Shown here: positions 18,610-27,002 of the stretch, piece by piece
Layout: the number at the start of each line of letters is the position of its first letter
Numbering within the stretch: the stretch's first letter is position 1
NCBI RefSeq assembly: GCF_023078375.1
Contig: NZ_CP095554.1
Coordinates: forward strand, 1,972,501-2,036,500
Reading direction: 5' to 3'
Source: Roseomonas gilardii subsp. gilardii
Lineage (GTDB): Bacteria > Pseudomonadota > Alphaproteobacteria > Acetobacterales > Acetobacteraceae
Length of the DNA stretch: 64,000 nucleotides
Translations under genes and position numbers: made by a program
Notes under the pieces: model-generated
What the model saw: the letters and a program-made list of their open reading frames with translations, nothing else
What the model was told of the DNA's origin: nothing
The model's database searches: none

Positions 18610-19704
18610 ATGCCGGGATTTTTCCGCCAGCGCCGCCTGCCGGATTTCCAGCCGCCGGGCACGATCTTCCATCTGGACTGGAAAGCCCGGCAGATCCGGA
18701 TCGCCTGGCTCTGCCTGCCGGCGGTGGCGCTGACCCTCCTGGCCGGGCTGCTGGGCGGGCACCCGGCGGGTGGGCTGGTGGCGGCCAGCGGCGCCATGTC
18801 GGTTGGCTTCGGCGCGCTGCAACGCTTCTCGCGCGGCTGGGCGATGCCGATGCTGGTGGCGATGCTGGGCATGGCGGCCTCGGCGGCGGCCGGTTCCCTG
18901 GCGGGGCACTGGCTGCCGCTGCTGCTCCTGCTCAGCGGCCTCTGGGCGGCGGGCTGTGGCCTGCTGACGGCGGTGGGAACCGGGGCCTGGTGGTTGGGGC
19001 TGCAATGGAACATCGCCCTGGCCGTGGCCAGCGCCTTTCCGTCCAGCCTGGAGCATGCGCTGGGCCGGGGTGGGCTGATCCTGGTGGGCGGCGCGCTGCA
19101 ATGGGTGATCCTGGTGGCCTGCCGGCGTGCCCTGCCCGCGCCCCAGGGCTGGCCCTCCGACCTGCAGATCCCGGAACTCCTGGAATCCCTGCGCCTCCTC
19201 GTCAGCCGCCGGAACCCGGACCGGGCCTATGCGCTGCGGCTGGCCTGCGCCGCCATGGGGGCCGTGCTGGCCAGCCGGCTGCTGGACCTGCCGAACGGCT
19301 ACTGGGCGCCGATGACGGCGGTGATGGTGCTGAAGCCGAGGCTGGACGAGACCTATTCCCGGGGCCTGCAAAGGGTGGCCGGCACCCTGCTGGGGGCGGG
19401 CGGCGCGACCCTGCTGGCGGCGATGCTCCGTCCCGGCCCCTGGGCCCTGGCCCTGCTGGTCCTGTCCATGGCCTGGGCGAGCTACGCCCTGCAACGGGTG
19501 AACTACGCCGCCCTGTCCACGGCCATCAGCGCCTATGTGGTCTTCCTGCTCGCCCTGGTGGCCATGCCGGAGCCCGAGGCCGCGAGCCACCGCATCCTGG
19601 CGACGCTGGCCGGCAGCGGCCTGGCCTTCGCGGTGGACCTGCTGGGATGGCTTTGGGCAGGCCGGGAAGGGGGCGGAGGCGAGGCGGGAGGGCCGCATCC
19701 TTGA
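18610..19704 (+). CDS. FUSC family inner-membrane protein
   Basis: 364 residues with two blocks of hydrophobic segments (about 30-150 and 210-345) separated by a cytoplasmic stretch, the architecture of fusaric-acid-resistance/YccS proteins, here in a short form. The second block carries the conserved GYWAPMTAVMVLKP segment after the soluble part. Members are aromatic-acid efflux components or have unknown roles; no membrane-fusion partner gene is adjacent, so an efflux role is only possible. ATG at 18610. A terminator follows. Confidence 0.75.
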   Translation: MPGFFRQRRLPDFQPPGTIFHLDWKARQIRIAWLCLPAVALTLLAGLLGGHPAGGLVAASGAMSVGFGALQRFSRGWAMPMLVAMLGMAASAAAGSLAGHWLPLLLLLSGLWAAGCGLLTAVGTGAWWLGLQWNIALAVASAFPSSLEHALGRGGLILVGGALQWVILVACRRALPAPQGWPSDLQIPELLESLRLLVSRRNPDRAYALRLACAAMGAVLASRLLDLPNGYWAPMTAVMVLKPRLDETYSRGLQRVAGTLLGAGGATLLAAMLRPGPWALALLVLSMAWASYALQRVNYAALSTAISAYVVFLLALVAMPEPEAASHRILATLAGSGLAFAVDLLGWLWAGREGGGGEAGGPHP

Positions 19705-19777
19705 CCTTGCAGGTCCGGAATGTGTCGCGTTTCTGAAACAGGTCCGGCAGGCGATCGCGGGCCGCGCCGTTTTGGGG

Positions 19778-19795
19778 AAGGGCTCCGGCCCTTTT
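19778..19795 (+). terminator. intrinsic terminator after FUSC gene
   Basis: Stem AAGGGC/GCCCTT with loop TCCG followed by TT and C, about 75 bp after the stop. It separates the FUSC gene from yjcH-actP. Confidence 0.6.
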
Positions 19796-19940
19796 CGCGA
19801 TTGACCCTGTCGCCATGCCGAACGAACATGGCAGGGTCCGAACCGGAGCGCCTTCGCCCACAAGGCTGGCGACGGCGGCCGACCGCTCCGGCAACCGCCA
19901 TAGAAATACGGGCTGCAGACCCGAGAATCGAGGAAACAGA

Positions 19941-20303
19941 ATGGCGATCCCGCTGGGAACCACACTGCCCGTCACCGACGCCGCCATGGCCGATGCGGGG
20001 GCGGGCGAGGTCAACCGAATCCTGCGCAACCCGACCTTCCAGGAACTGGTCAAGGCCCGTTCCGGCTTCGCCTGGACGCTCTCCATCGTGATGCTGGCGA
20101 TCTATCTGGGCTTTATCCTGCTCGTGGCCTTCGCCCATGGGCTGATGGCCGCCCCGGTCGCCGGAGGCACGACCTCCATGGGCATCGTCCTGGGCCTTGT
20201 GGTCATCGTCTCGGCCTTCGTGCTGACCGGCATCTATGTCGCGCGCGCCAACACGCGCTTCGACGAGATGACGCAGCGCCTGCGCCAGGAGCTGAGCCGC
20301 TGA
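19941..20303 (+). CDS. yjcH: DUF485 inner-membrane protein (YjcH)
   Basis: A 120-residue protein with two transmembrane helices (about residues 50-75 and 85-110) and the [13 protein letters not shown] segment typical of DUF485. It is almost always encoded just before the acetate symporter, as here, and is thought to assist it; mechanism unknown. The ATG at 19941 has GAGG 10 bp upstream; the frame extends upstream without similarity. The stop overlaps the actP start as TGATG. Confidence 0.9.
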   Translation: MAIPLGTTLPVTDAAMADAGAGEVNRILRNPTFQELVKARSGFAWTLSIVMLAIYLGFILLVAFAHGLMAAPVAGGTTSMGIVLGLVVIVSAFVLTGIYVARANTRFDEMTQRLRQELSR

Positions 20304-21997
20304 TGCGCCTCCTCAAGCTCCTCACCGTCACCGCCGGGACGCTCGCCCTCGGCCTCGGCGGCATGGCCTATGCGGCGGATGCGATCTCCGGGCCGGTGCA
20401 GCGCCAGGCGCTGAACTGGGCGGCGATCATCATGTTTGTTGCCTTCGTGGCGATGACGCTGATCATCACCTACCGTGTCGCTTCGCAGAACCGTTCGGCC
20501 TCCGACTTCTACGCGGCGGGCGGCGGCATCACCGGTTTCCAGAACGGGCTGGCCATCGCCGGCGACTACATGTCGGCGGCCTCCTTCCTCGGCATCTCCG
20601 GCCTGGTCTTCGCCAGCGGTTTCGACGGGCTGATCTACTCGATCGGCTTCCTGGTCGGCTGGCCCATCGTGCTCTTCCTGATCGCGGAGCGGCTGAGGAA
20701 CCTCGGCAAGTTCACCTTCGCCGATGTCGCCTCCTTCCGCCTCGACCAGACGGCGATCCGCATCCTCTCGGCCAGCGGCACGCTGGTGGTGGTGGCCTTC
20801 TACCTGATCGCGCAGATGGTGGGGGCAGGGAAGCTGATCCAGCTTCTCTTCGGGCTGCAATACCTCTACGCGGTGGTGATCGTCGGCCTGCTGATGATCG
20901 TCTATGTCGCTTTCGGCGGCATGAAGGCCACGACCTGGGTGCAGATCATCAAGGCCTGCCTGCTGCTGGTCGGCGCCACCTTCATGGCGCTCGCCGTGCT
21001 CTGGCATTTCGGCTTCAACCCGGAGCGCATGTTCGCCACCGCCGTGCAGGTGCACCCGGCGGGCGCCAGCATCATGGCGCCGGGCAACATGGTGGCGGAC
21101 CCCGTCTCGGCGATCTCGCTGGGCCTCGCGCTGATGTTCGGCACGGCCGGCCTGCCACATATCCTGATGCGGTTCTTCACGGTGTCGAACGCCCAGGCGG
21201 CGCGCAAGTCGGTCTTCTACGCCACCGGGCTGATCGCCTATTTCTACATCCTCACCTTCATCATCGGCTTCGGCGCCATCACCTTCCTGATGAACGACCC
21301 GGCCTACTACACCAACGGCGCCTCGGGCGTTTACAACAAGATCAGCGGCCTTCTGGGCGGCACCAACATGGCGGCGGTGCACCTTGCCAATGCGGTGGGC
21401 GGCTCGCTCTTCCTGGGCTTCATCTCCGCCGTGGCCTTCGCCACCATCCTGGCCGTGGTCGCGGGCCTGACGCTCTCGGGCGCCTCGGCGGTCAGCCACG
21501 ACCTCTATGCCAGCGTGATCGCCCGTGGCCGCGCCACGGAGAAGAAGGAGGTGCGGCTGTCGAAGATCTCCGCCGTGGTGATCGGCCTCGTCGCCATCTA
21601 TCTCGGCTATATCTTCGAGAACCAGAACGTCGCCTTCATGGTGGGCCTCGCCTTCGCCGTGGCGGCGAGCTGCAACTTCCCCGTGCTGCTGATGTCCACC
21701 ATGTGGCGCGGGACGACCACCACGGGTGCGCTCTGCGGCGGGCTGCTGGGCCTTGTCGCGGCGGTGGTCATGGTGGTGCTGAGCAAGGCGGTCTGGGTGG
21801 ACACCTTCCACCATGCCGCGGCGCTCTTCCCCTATGACAATCCGGCGATCTTCTCGATGCCGCTGGCCTTCGTGGGGATCTGGGCTTTCTCGAAGATGGA
21901 CAACAGCCTGCGGGCGCGGCGCGAGATCGCCTCCTTCGACGCGCAGTATGTGCGCTCGGAGACCGGGATCGGCGCCTCCGGGGCCCACGTCCACTGA
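20303..21997 (+). CDS. actP: cation/acetate symporter ActP
   Basis: Sodium:solute symporter family permease taking up acetate and other short carboxylates. 564 residues with an N-terminal signal-like segment ending AYA and about 13 membrane helices. Family signatures include [35 protein letters not shown] and [16 protein letters not shown]. It is co-transcribed and translationally coupled with yjcH. Followed by a strong hairpin and a convergent fpr gene. Confidence 0.95.
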   Translation: MRLLKLLTVTAGTLALGLGGMAYAADAISGPVQRQALNWAAIIMFVAFVAMTLIITYRVASQNRSASDFYAAGGGITGFQNGLAIAGDYMSAASFLGISGLVFASGFDGLIYSIGFLVGWPIVLFLIAERLRNLGKFTFADVASFRLDQTAIRILSASGTLVVVAFYLIAQMVGAGKLIQLLFGLQYLYAVVIVGLLMIVYVAFGGMKATTWVQIIKACLLLVGATFMALAVLWHFGFNPERMFATAVQVHPAGASIMAPGNMVADPVSAISLGLALMFGTAGLPHILMRFFTVSNAQAARKSVFYATGLIAYFYILTFIIGFGAITFLMNDPAYYTNGASGVYNKISGLLGGTNMAAVHLANAVGGSLFLGFISAVAFATILAVVAGLTLSGASAVSHDLYASVIARGRATEKKEVRLSKISAVVIGLVAIYLGYIFENQNVAFMVGLAFAVAASCNFPVLLMSTMWRGTTTTGALCGGLLGLVAAVVMVVLSKAVWVDTFHHAAALFPYDNPAIFSMPLAFVGIWAFSKMDNSLRARREIASFDAQYVRSETGIGASGAHVH

Positions 21998-22065
21998 GGC
22001 CCACCTCCCACTGAGGCGCGTGCCGGGGAGGGCGTCCTCTCCGGCCTTGTTTCCCGGGGTGCGAA

Positions 22066-22104
22066 CGGAAAAGGGGGGATGGCCGCAAGGCCATCCCCCT
22101 TCCG
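22066..22104. terminator. bidirectional terminator between actP and fpr
   Basis: Long inverted repeat: CGGAAAAGGGGGGATGGCC, loop GCAA, then GGCCATCCCCCTTCCG, with one or two unpaired bases, between convergent genes. Confidence 0.8.
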
Positions 22105-22124
22105 CTTTCCCGGGTGGCCGGAGG

Positions 22125-22916
22125 CTATTTCTCGACGAAGGCCTTCTCGATCACGAACTCGCCGGGCTCGTGCTGGCTGCCCTCGTGGAAGCCGCGCTCC
22201 TCCAGGATCTTGCGGCAATCGGCCAGCATCTCCGGGCTGCCGCAGAGCATGACGCGGTCATGCTCGGGCGAGATCGGCGGCAGGCCGAGATCCCCGGTGA
22301 GCTTGTCGGAGGCGATCAGGTCGGTCACGCGGCCCTGGTTGCGGAAGGCCTCACGCGTCACGGTCGGATAGTAGAGCAGCTTGTCGCCGATGATCTCGCC
22401 GAGGAATTCGTGCTGCTTCAGCTCCTCCTCAATCAGCGCGCGATGGGCCAGCTCGTCCACCTGGCGCACGCCATGGACCACCACGACCCGCTCGTACTGG
22501 TCATAGGCCTCGGGCTCGCGGATCAGGCTCAGGAAGGGGGCGAGGCCGGTGCCGGTGGAGAGCAGCCAGAGCGTCTTGCCCGGGCGCAGGTTGCTGAGGA
22601 TGAGCGTGCCGACCGGCTTGCGCCCGACCAGGATCTTGTCGCCCGGCTGGAGGTGCTGGAGCCGGGAGGTGAGGGGGCCGTCCGGCACCTTGATCGAGAG
22701 GAAGTCCAGCTCCTCGTCCCAGGGGGCGGAGGCGATGGAATAGGCGCGCAGCAGCGGCCGCCCCTCCACCATCAGGCCGATCATCACGAACTGCCCGGCC
22801 TGGAAGCGCAGGCCCTGGTCGCGCGTCGTGCGGAAGGAGAAGAGCCGGTCGGTCCAGTGATGCACGGACAGGACCGTCTCATGGAAGAAGGCGGCGTTGG
22901 GTGCGGGGGCGTTCAT
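22125..22916 (-). CDS. fpr: ferredoxin--NADP+ reductase
   Basis: FAD enzyme passing electrons between NADPH and ferredoxin or flavodoxin, often in oxidative stress and iron-sulfur repair. 263 residues from the ATG at 22916. FAD binding is shown by RAYSIASAPW, and the NADP domain by STGTGLAPFLSLIREPE and MLCGSPEML; the protein ends in an aromatic-poor EKAFVEK, as in bacterial subclass FPRs. A 16-bp perfect palindrome lies 68 bp upstream and may be an operator. Confidence 0.93.
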   Translation of the reverse strand: MNAPAPNAAFFHETVLSVHHWTDRLFSFRTTRDQGLRFQAGQFVMIGLMVEGRPLLRAYSIASAPWDEELDFLSIKVPDGPLTSRLQHLQPGDKILVGRKPVGTLILSNLRPGKTLWLLSTGTGLAPFLSLIREPEAYDQYERVVVVHGVRQVDELAHRALIEEELKQHEFLGEIIGDKLLYYPTVTREAFRNQGRVTDLIASDKLTGDLGLPPISPEHDRVMLCGSPEMLADCRKILEERGFHEGSQHEPGEFVIEKAFVEK

Positions 22917-22983
22917 GACGGCGGAAGCTATGGGGTGCCGCGCCGCGGAAGGCAACGTGGAATGAACGTTCCTGCCCTGTGGT

Positions 22984-22999
22984 TTGCGAATATTCGCAA
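22984..22999. promoter_or_regulatory. 16-bp perfect palindrome upstream of fpr
   Basis: TTGCGAATATTCGCAA is fully self-complementary and A+T-rich for this DNA. It lies 68 bp before the fpr start codon and about 160 bp before the small plus-strand gene. The position suits a dimeric repressor or activator; I cannot name the regulator. Confidence 0.5.
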
Positions 23000-23156
23000 T
23001 GCCGGCGCGGAGGGCCGGTGGCGGAGATGATGCCGGGCCCAAGGGGCAAGCCAGGGGATCTTAACGCTTTCTCAAGCCCGGCATGCTTGTTTGCACCATG
23101 CCGCCGCGCCGGCCAGGGTGGTTTCGGTTCCGGAGCGGGCTCGGGAGACCTTGGCC

Positions 23157-23534
23157 ATGACCAGTATCACCTCCGCCACCGGCACGCAGGGCTACGCGCC
23201 ATCCTCCGCGAGCAGCACGAGGAGCGGCAGCGCCCAGGCGGCCTCCCCGATAGCTTCCCCGATAGCTTCCCCGGCCGCTTCGTCCTCGGGGAGTGCAGGA
23301 GCCAGCCAGGGCGGCAGTGGCAGCACCGATACCTCGGAGCTCAAAGCCGCTCTGGAGGATGCGCAGGCGGAGGAGGTGAGGGCGCGGCAGCAATTGGCCG
23401 CCGACCAGCAGGCCCATGCGGATGCGAGCCGGATCGCCGAGGACCAGGCCACGCTGGCCCAGGCGCAGCAGGCCGTGATCCAGGCGCAGACCAAGCTCAC
23501 CGCCGCTGCCTCGCAGGTCGATATCCTGGTCTGA
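23157..23534 (+). CDS. small Ser/Ala-rich protein with coiled-coil C-terminus
   Basis: Not recognised. 125 residues: residues 1-55 are Ser/Ala/Gly-rich and include a short repeat (SPIASPIASPAAS, from a 12-bp DNA repeat); residues 60-120 are a charged, Ala/Gln-rich heptad-like helix; it ends in VDILV. No signal peptide or cysteine. Start chosen at the ATG at 23157 after GGCC; the frame extends 22 codons upstream. It stands alone between fpr (divergent) and a GNAT gene. Confidence 0.5.
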   Translation: MTSITSATGTQGYAPSSASSTRSGSAQAASPIASPIASPAASSSGSAGASQGGSGSTDTSELKAALEDAQAEEVRARQQLAADQQAHADASRIAEDQATLAQAQQAVIQAQTKLTAAASQVDILV

Positions 23535-23641
23535 CGCTCGCCTGTCTGCCCCATCGGGCGCCGCGCCGCCCCACTCCAGGGGGCCGGACGGTATCGCGGC
23601 GCATTGCCGAAGTTCCGCTTCGGCGCCAGGATCGCGCCCCG

Positions 23642-24358
23642 ATGATCACGCCATCCACCGTTTCACGTCAGGGGCCTCCGCTGGGGCCTGTCGTGGACGA
23701 CACCCCACGCCCCCTGCCCGCCAGGATTCCGCATCACGGACAGAATGTGGACCTGGAGCCACTGCACCCCCGCCACGCCCCGGACCTGTTCCGGGCCGCG
23801 ACGAATGCCGAGGATTCCTGGGCCTATCTGGGCTATGGCCCGTTCCGGGACGAGGAGGCGATGCGCCGCCATGTGGCCGGCCTCGCCAGCCAGCACGACC
23901 CCATGGCCTGGGCCATCCGGCAGCACCGCACCGGCACGGCGGATGGCTGGCTGACCCTGATGGAGATCTTTCCGGCTGATGCGCATATCGAGCTGGGCAA
24001 CATCTGGTTCGGCCCCCGGCTGCAGCGGACCCGCGCGGCCACCGAGGCGATGTTCCTGCTGATGCGCCATGCCATGGATGATCTCGGCTATCGCCGGCTG
24101 ACCTGGAAGTGCCATGCGCTGAACGCCCCCTCCCGCCGGGCGGCGGAGCGTCTGGGCTTCACCTATGAGGGCACGCTGCGCAGCGTGAAGATCGTGAAGG
24201 GCCGCTCGCGCGACACCGCCTGGTTCTCGATCCTGGAGGATGAGTGGCCGGCGCGGCGCGAGGTGATCGCCGCCTGGCTGGACGATGCCAACTGGGACCA
24301 TGCGGGGCGCCCGCGCCAGTCGATGGGGGAGATCGCGGGCACGAATCCCGCGCCCTGA
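23642..24358 (+). CDS. GNAT family N-acetyltransferase (RimJ/RimL-like)
   Basis: Transfers acetyl from acetyl-CoA to an amine, perhaps a protein N-terminus or small molecule. 238 residues. The RimJ/RimL-type pattern is visible: VDLEPLHPRHAPDLFRA at the start, WLTLMEIFPADAHIELGNIWFGPRLQRTRAATEA for the acetyl-CoA region, and LNAPSRRAAERLGFTYEGTLR at the end. ATG at 23642. Substrate unknown. A PhoB-like box begins 24 bp after its stop but belongs to the next gene. Confidence 0.85.
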   Translation: MITPSTVSRQGPPLGPVVDDTPRPLPARIPHHGQNVDLEPLHPRHAPDLFRAATNAEDSWAYLGYGPFRDEEAMRRHVAGLASQHDPMAWAIRQHRTGTADGWLTLMEIFPADAHIELGNIWFGPRLQRTRAATEAMFLLMRHAMDDLGYRRLTWKCHALNAPSRRAAERLGFTYEGTLRSVKIVKGRSRDTAWFSILEDEWPARREVIAAWLDDANWDHAGRPRQSMGEIAGTNPAP

Positions 24359-24381
24359 TCCGGGCGTGCTTTTCGCCGCGG

Positions 24382-24420
24382 GATGACGCCTGCGTCATCC
24401 CTGTGTCATGAAGCCGTCAT
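24382..24420 (+). promoter_or_regulatory. PhoB-like box: GTCAT repeats at 11-bp steps
   Basis: GTCAT starts at 24394, 24405 and 24416, exactly 11 bp apart, the spacing of PhoB half-sites in Pho boxes; the last two read TGTCAT-GAAGC-CGTCAT. A fourth, inverted copy makes the perfect palindrome GATGACGC-CT-GCGTCATC at 24382-24399. The array ends 34 bp before the start of the phytase-like gene. Confidence 0.65.
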
Positions 24421-24454
24421 CGGGTTGCAGCCTGCGGAGGCTAAGCGCCGCTCC

Positions 24455-25900
24455 ATGAGAACAGGGGCGATTCGCTTGCCGAACTTCCTTCGCGGGACCG
24501 TCCGCGCCTCCTTCCGTGCCTTGCTGCTGGGCGGGCTCGTGACCGCTGCCTCGACTGCCACCCTGGCCCTGCCGGGCCGGGCGCAGGCGGCGGAGCAGGG
24601 CTTCGAGGCCGTGCTGGCCGGCCATGCCGTCCTTCCGGCCAATACCCTGGCCCAGCCTCCCGGGGATGCACCCGTCGAGACGCGGGTGTCCGGGCGCTTC
24701 ACCGGCCCGGGCAATCTGCGGACCGATCAGGTCGGCGGCATCCCCGGCACCACCGGCCCGGCGCCCGATGGCCGGCCCACCGGCCTGTCGCTGCCTTTCC
24801 AGGGGCAGCCGGTGCAGGGCTTCTCCGGCATCAAGCCGGTGGCCGGGGAGCCCGGCGCCTATTGGGTGCTGACCGACAACGGCTTCGGCACCAAGCGCAA
24901 CAGCTCCGACGCGCTGCTGGCCTTCCGCAAGATCCGGCCGGATTTCGCGACCGGCGCGGTGCAGGTGGAGCAGACGGTCTTCCTGTCCGATCCCGAGCGG
25001 AAGGTACCCTTCCGCATCACCCACGAGGCGACGGAACGCCGTTACCTAACCGGGGCGGATTTCGACCCGGAGAGCATCCAGCCGGTCGCTGACGGCTTCT
25101 GGATCGGCGAGGAGTTCGGCCCCTTCCTGATCCATGTGGATCGCGAAGGCCGCGTGCGCCGCGTGGTGGAAACGAAGCTGGACGGGCAGGTGCTGATGTC
25201 GCCCGACCATCCCGCGCTGAGCACCGCCGCCACGCCCAACGCCGTGCTGCCCTTCCGCGCGCGCCGCTCGGGCGGCTTCGAAGGCATGGCTTTGACGCCG
25301 GATGGCAAGACGCTCTGGGCAATGCTGGAGAAGCCGCTGTTCAAGCCGGGCAGCGACCAAGCGGAGGGGAACTTCCTGCGGGTGTTCGAATTCTCACTCG
25401 AGAAGGGTGATTGGACCGGCCGCGTAAAGCGCTTCCGGCTAGCGGAGGGCGCCGTGTCGATCGGCGACTTCAACTTCATCGACGACCGCCGGGCGCTGGT
25501 GATCGAGCGTGACGATGGCGAGGGCGATCCCTCCCGCGCCTGCGCCAGTGGGGCGAAGCCGCCGGCCTGCTTCGCTACTCCGGCGCGGGTGAAGCGGGTC
25601 ACGCTGATCGACATGGAGGCGGAGGAGGGCGAGGGCGAGATCCGGCGGATCGGCGGCATCGACCTGATGGCGATCCGCGACCCGAAGGGGCTGGCGCGGC
25701 AGCGCGGCGACACGGGGCTGGAGGCCGGGCGCTTCTCCTTCCCCTTCGTCACGATCGAGAACGTGGCGCGAGTGGACGACACGCACATCATCGTGGCCAA
25801 CGACAACAACCTGCCTTTCAGTGCTGGCCGGTTCCTGACCCGGGCCGACGACAACGAGTTCATGCTCCTGTCGGTGCCGGAACTGCTCCAGGCACGCTGA
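24455..25900 (+). CDS. exported phytase-like (esterase-like activity) protein
   Basis: 481 residues with a signal peptide (Arg-rich start, hydrophobic stretch, cleavage near GRAQAAE at about residue 45), then a beta-propeller-like domain of the phytase-like family (PF13449 type). Recognisable parts are FSGIKPV, WVLTDNGFGTKRNSSDALL, GADFDPESIQPVADGFWIGEEFGPFLIHVD and GFEGMALTPDGKTLWAMLEKPL, plus the end IIVANDNNLPFSAGR. Probably a periplasmic or secreted phosphoesterase; activity unproven. The upstream GTCAT array suggests induction by phosphate starvation. The start could also be a TTG at 24476. Confidence 0.85.
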   Translation: MRTGAIRLPNFLRGTVRASFRALLLGGLVTAASTATLALPGRAQAAEQGFEAVLAGHAVLPANTLAQPPGDAPVETRVSGRFTGPGNLRTDQVGGIPGTTGPAPDGRPTGLSLPFQGQPVQGFSGIKPVAGEPGAYWVLTDNGFGTKRNSSDALLAFRKIRPDFATGAVQVEQTVFLSDPERKVPFRITHEATERRYLTGADFDPESIQPVADGFWIGEEFGPFLIHVDREGRVRRVVETKLDGQVLMSPDHPALSTAATPNAVLPFRARRSGGFEGMALTPDGKTLWAMLEKPLFKPGSDQAEGNFLRVFEFSLEKGDWTGRVKRFRLAEGAVSIGDFNFIDDRRALVIERDDGEGDPSRACASGAKPPACFATPARVKRVTLIDMEAEEGEGEIRRIGGIDLMAIRDPKGLARQRGDTGLEAGRFSFPFVTIENVARVDDTHIIVANDNNLPFSAGRFLTRADDNEFMLLSVPELLQAR

Positions 25901-25957
25901 CCCGGACAGCGCGGCACCCAGGGCGGGGGGGACGCATCGTCCCGGGGCGCCGCGCCT

Positions 25958-25991
25958 CCCCCCGCCCGGTCCGGAAGGGCCGGGCGGGGGG
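25958..25991 (+). terminator. hairpin after phytase-like gene
   Basis: CCCCCCGCCCGG pairs with CCGGGCGGGGGG around a 10-base loop, 58 bp after the stop. Very strong stem, no T-run. Confidence 0.6.
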
Positions 25992-26095
25992 GACTCTTCC
26001 GCGACTGTCCCGAAAGAAAGACACGGCCACGCGGCTGGTATGACTTGTTTCCCGCGCCGCACGCCGACAAGTTCGCCGCGAATATGGAGATCTTG

Positions 26096-26623
26096 ATGCC
26101 TATTCGCGACGCGCGACCGACCGACCTGCCGGCGATCACTGCCATCTATGCCCATCACGTGGCCCATGGCACCGGGACCTTCGAGGAGGAGGCGCCGGAC
26201 GAGATGGAGATGGGGCAACGCCTGGAGCACGTGCAGAAGGCGGGCTGGGCCTGGCTCGTGGCGGAGAACGAAGTGGGCGAGGTCGTCGGCTATGCCTATT
26301 ACGCGCAGTTCCGCGACCGTTCCGCCTATCGTTTCGCGGCGGAGGATTCGATCTATATCCGTGACGACGTGCGTGGCCAGGGCGTCGGCAAGGCGCTGGT
26401 GGCGGAACTGCTGAGCCGCGCCGAGGCGGCGGGCTTCCGGCAGATCTTCGCGGTGATCGGCGATGCCGAGAATGTCGGCTCCATCGGCCTGCACCTGTCG
26501 CTGGGCTTCCGCCAGACCGGGGTGCTGCGGGCCGCCGGGCTCAAGTTCGGCCGCTGGCTGGATGTGGTGTTCATGCAGCGCCCACTCGGCGACGGCGACC
26601 GCAGCCTGCCAAGCGGGGTCTGA
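26096..26623 (+). CDS. GNAT acetyltransferase, phosphinothricin acetyltransferase-like
   Basis: 175 residues of the Pat/Bar/MddA type: RDARPTDLPAITAIYAHHV, TFEEEAPD, the acetyl-CoA motif VRGQGVGKALVAELL and AVIGDAENVGSIGLHLSLGF. Members acetylate phosphinothricin, methionine sulfone or sulfoximine. The ATG at 26096 has GGAG 6 bp upstream; an in-frame ATG at 26084 is the alternative. Stands alone, followed by palindromic repeats. Confidence 0.88.
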   Translation: MPIRDARPTDLPAITAIYAHHVAHGTGTFEEEAPDEMEMGQRLEHVQKAGWAWLVAENEVGEVVGYAYYAQFRDRSAYRFAAEDSIYIRDDVRGQGVGKALVAELLSRAEAAGFRQIFAVIGDAENVGSIGLHLSLGFRQTGVLRAAGLKFGRWLDVVFMQRPLGDGDRSLPSGV

Positions 26624-26644
26624 ACGGCGGGCGCTCCTCTGTCC

Positions 26645-26677
26645 TCCGGGGGACAAGGCTCCGCCTTTTCCCCCGGA
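26645..26677. repeat. REP-like palindrome, copy 1
   Basis: TCCGGGGGACAAGGC, loop TCC, then GCCTTTTCCCCCGGA: a long imperfect inverted repeat 21 bp after the acetyltransferase stop. It shares the CCGGGGG-n-AAGGC/GCCTT-n-CCCCCGG layout with the palindrome at 26946, so the two look like copies of one repeat family. It may also terminate transcription. Confidence 0.55.
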
Positions 26678-26747
26678 ACCCTCTTATCCGCCAGGACCCT
26701 GCGGGCCCTGGACCCCATTCGTTGGCTCTCGCTGTCAGCCGGATCGC

Positions 26748-26770
26748 GCCGGAGAGCGATGCTCTCCGGC
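26748..26770. repeat. perfect 10-bp inverted repeat
   Basis: GCCGGAGAGC and GCTCTCCGGC separated by GAT, midway between the two REP-like palindromes. Likely a hairpin in RNA from either strand. Confidence 0.5.
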
Positions 26771-26945
26771 GACTGCGGCCGCCATCTGCGCGGACGCGGT
26801 GTTTGTTTTTCTTCGGGAGCCCCGCTGATCCACTCGCGCCCGGGGATCAGCCCATAGGCTGGCGCCCACCACCGGCGCCCACGAAAGCCCTGGGTCCGGG
26901 GACCGGCTTCGGTCCGCCATCATGGCCATGGGCGGAGTGGGGGCT

Positions 26946-26974
26946 CCGGGGGCGAGGCAGAGCCTTGCCCCCGG
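26946..26974. repeat. REP-like palindrome, copy 2
   Basis: CCGGGGGCGAGGC, loop AGA, GCCTTGCCCCCGG: 13 pairs with one G-U. It lies 29 bp from the 3' end of the convergent MFS gene and resembles copy 1. The 379-bp interval 26624-27002 holds only these palindromes and no gene I can support. Confidence 0.55.
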
Positions 26975-27002
26975 GGGTGGCCAGCCACGAAGCGCGGCGC
27001 TT

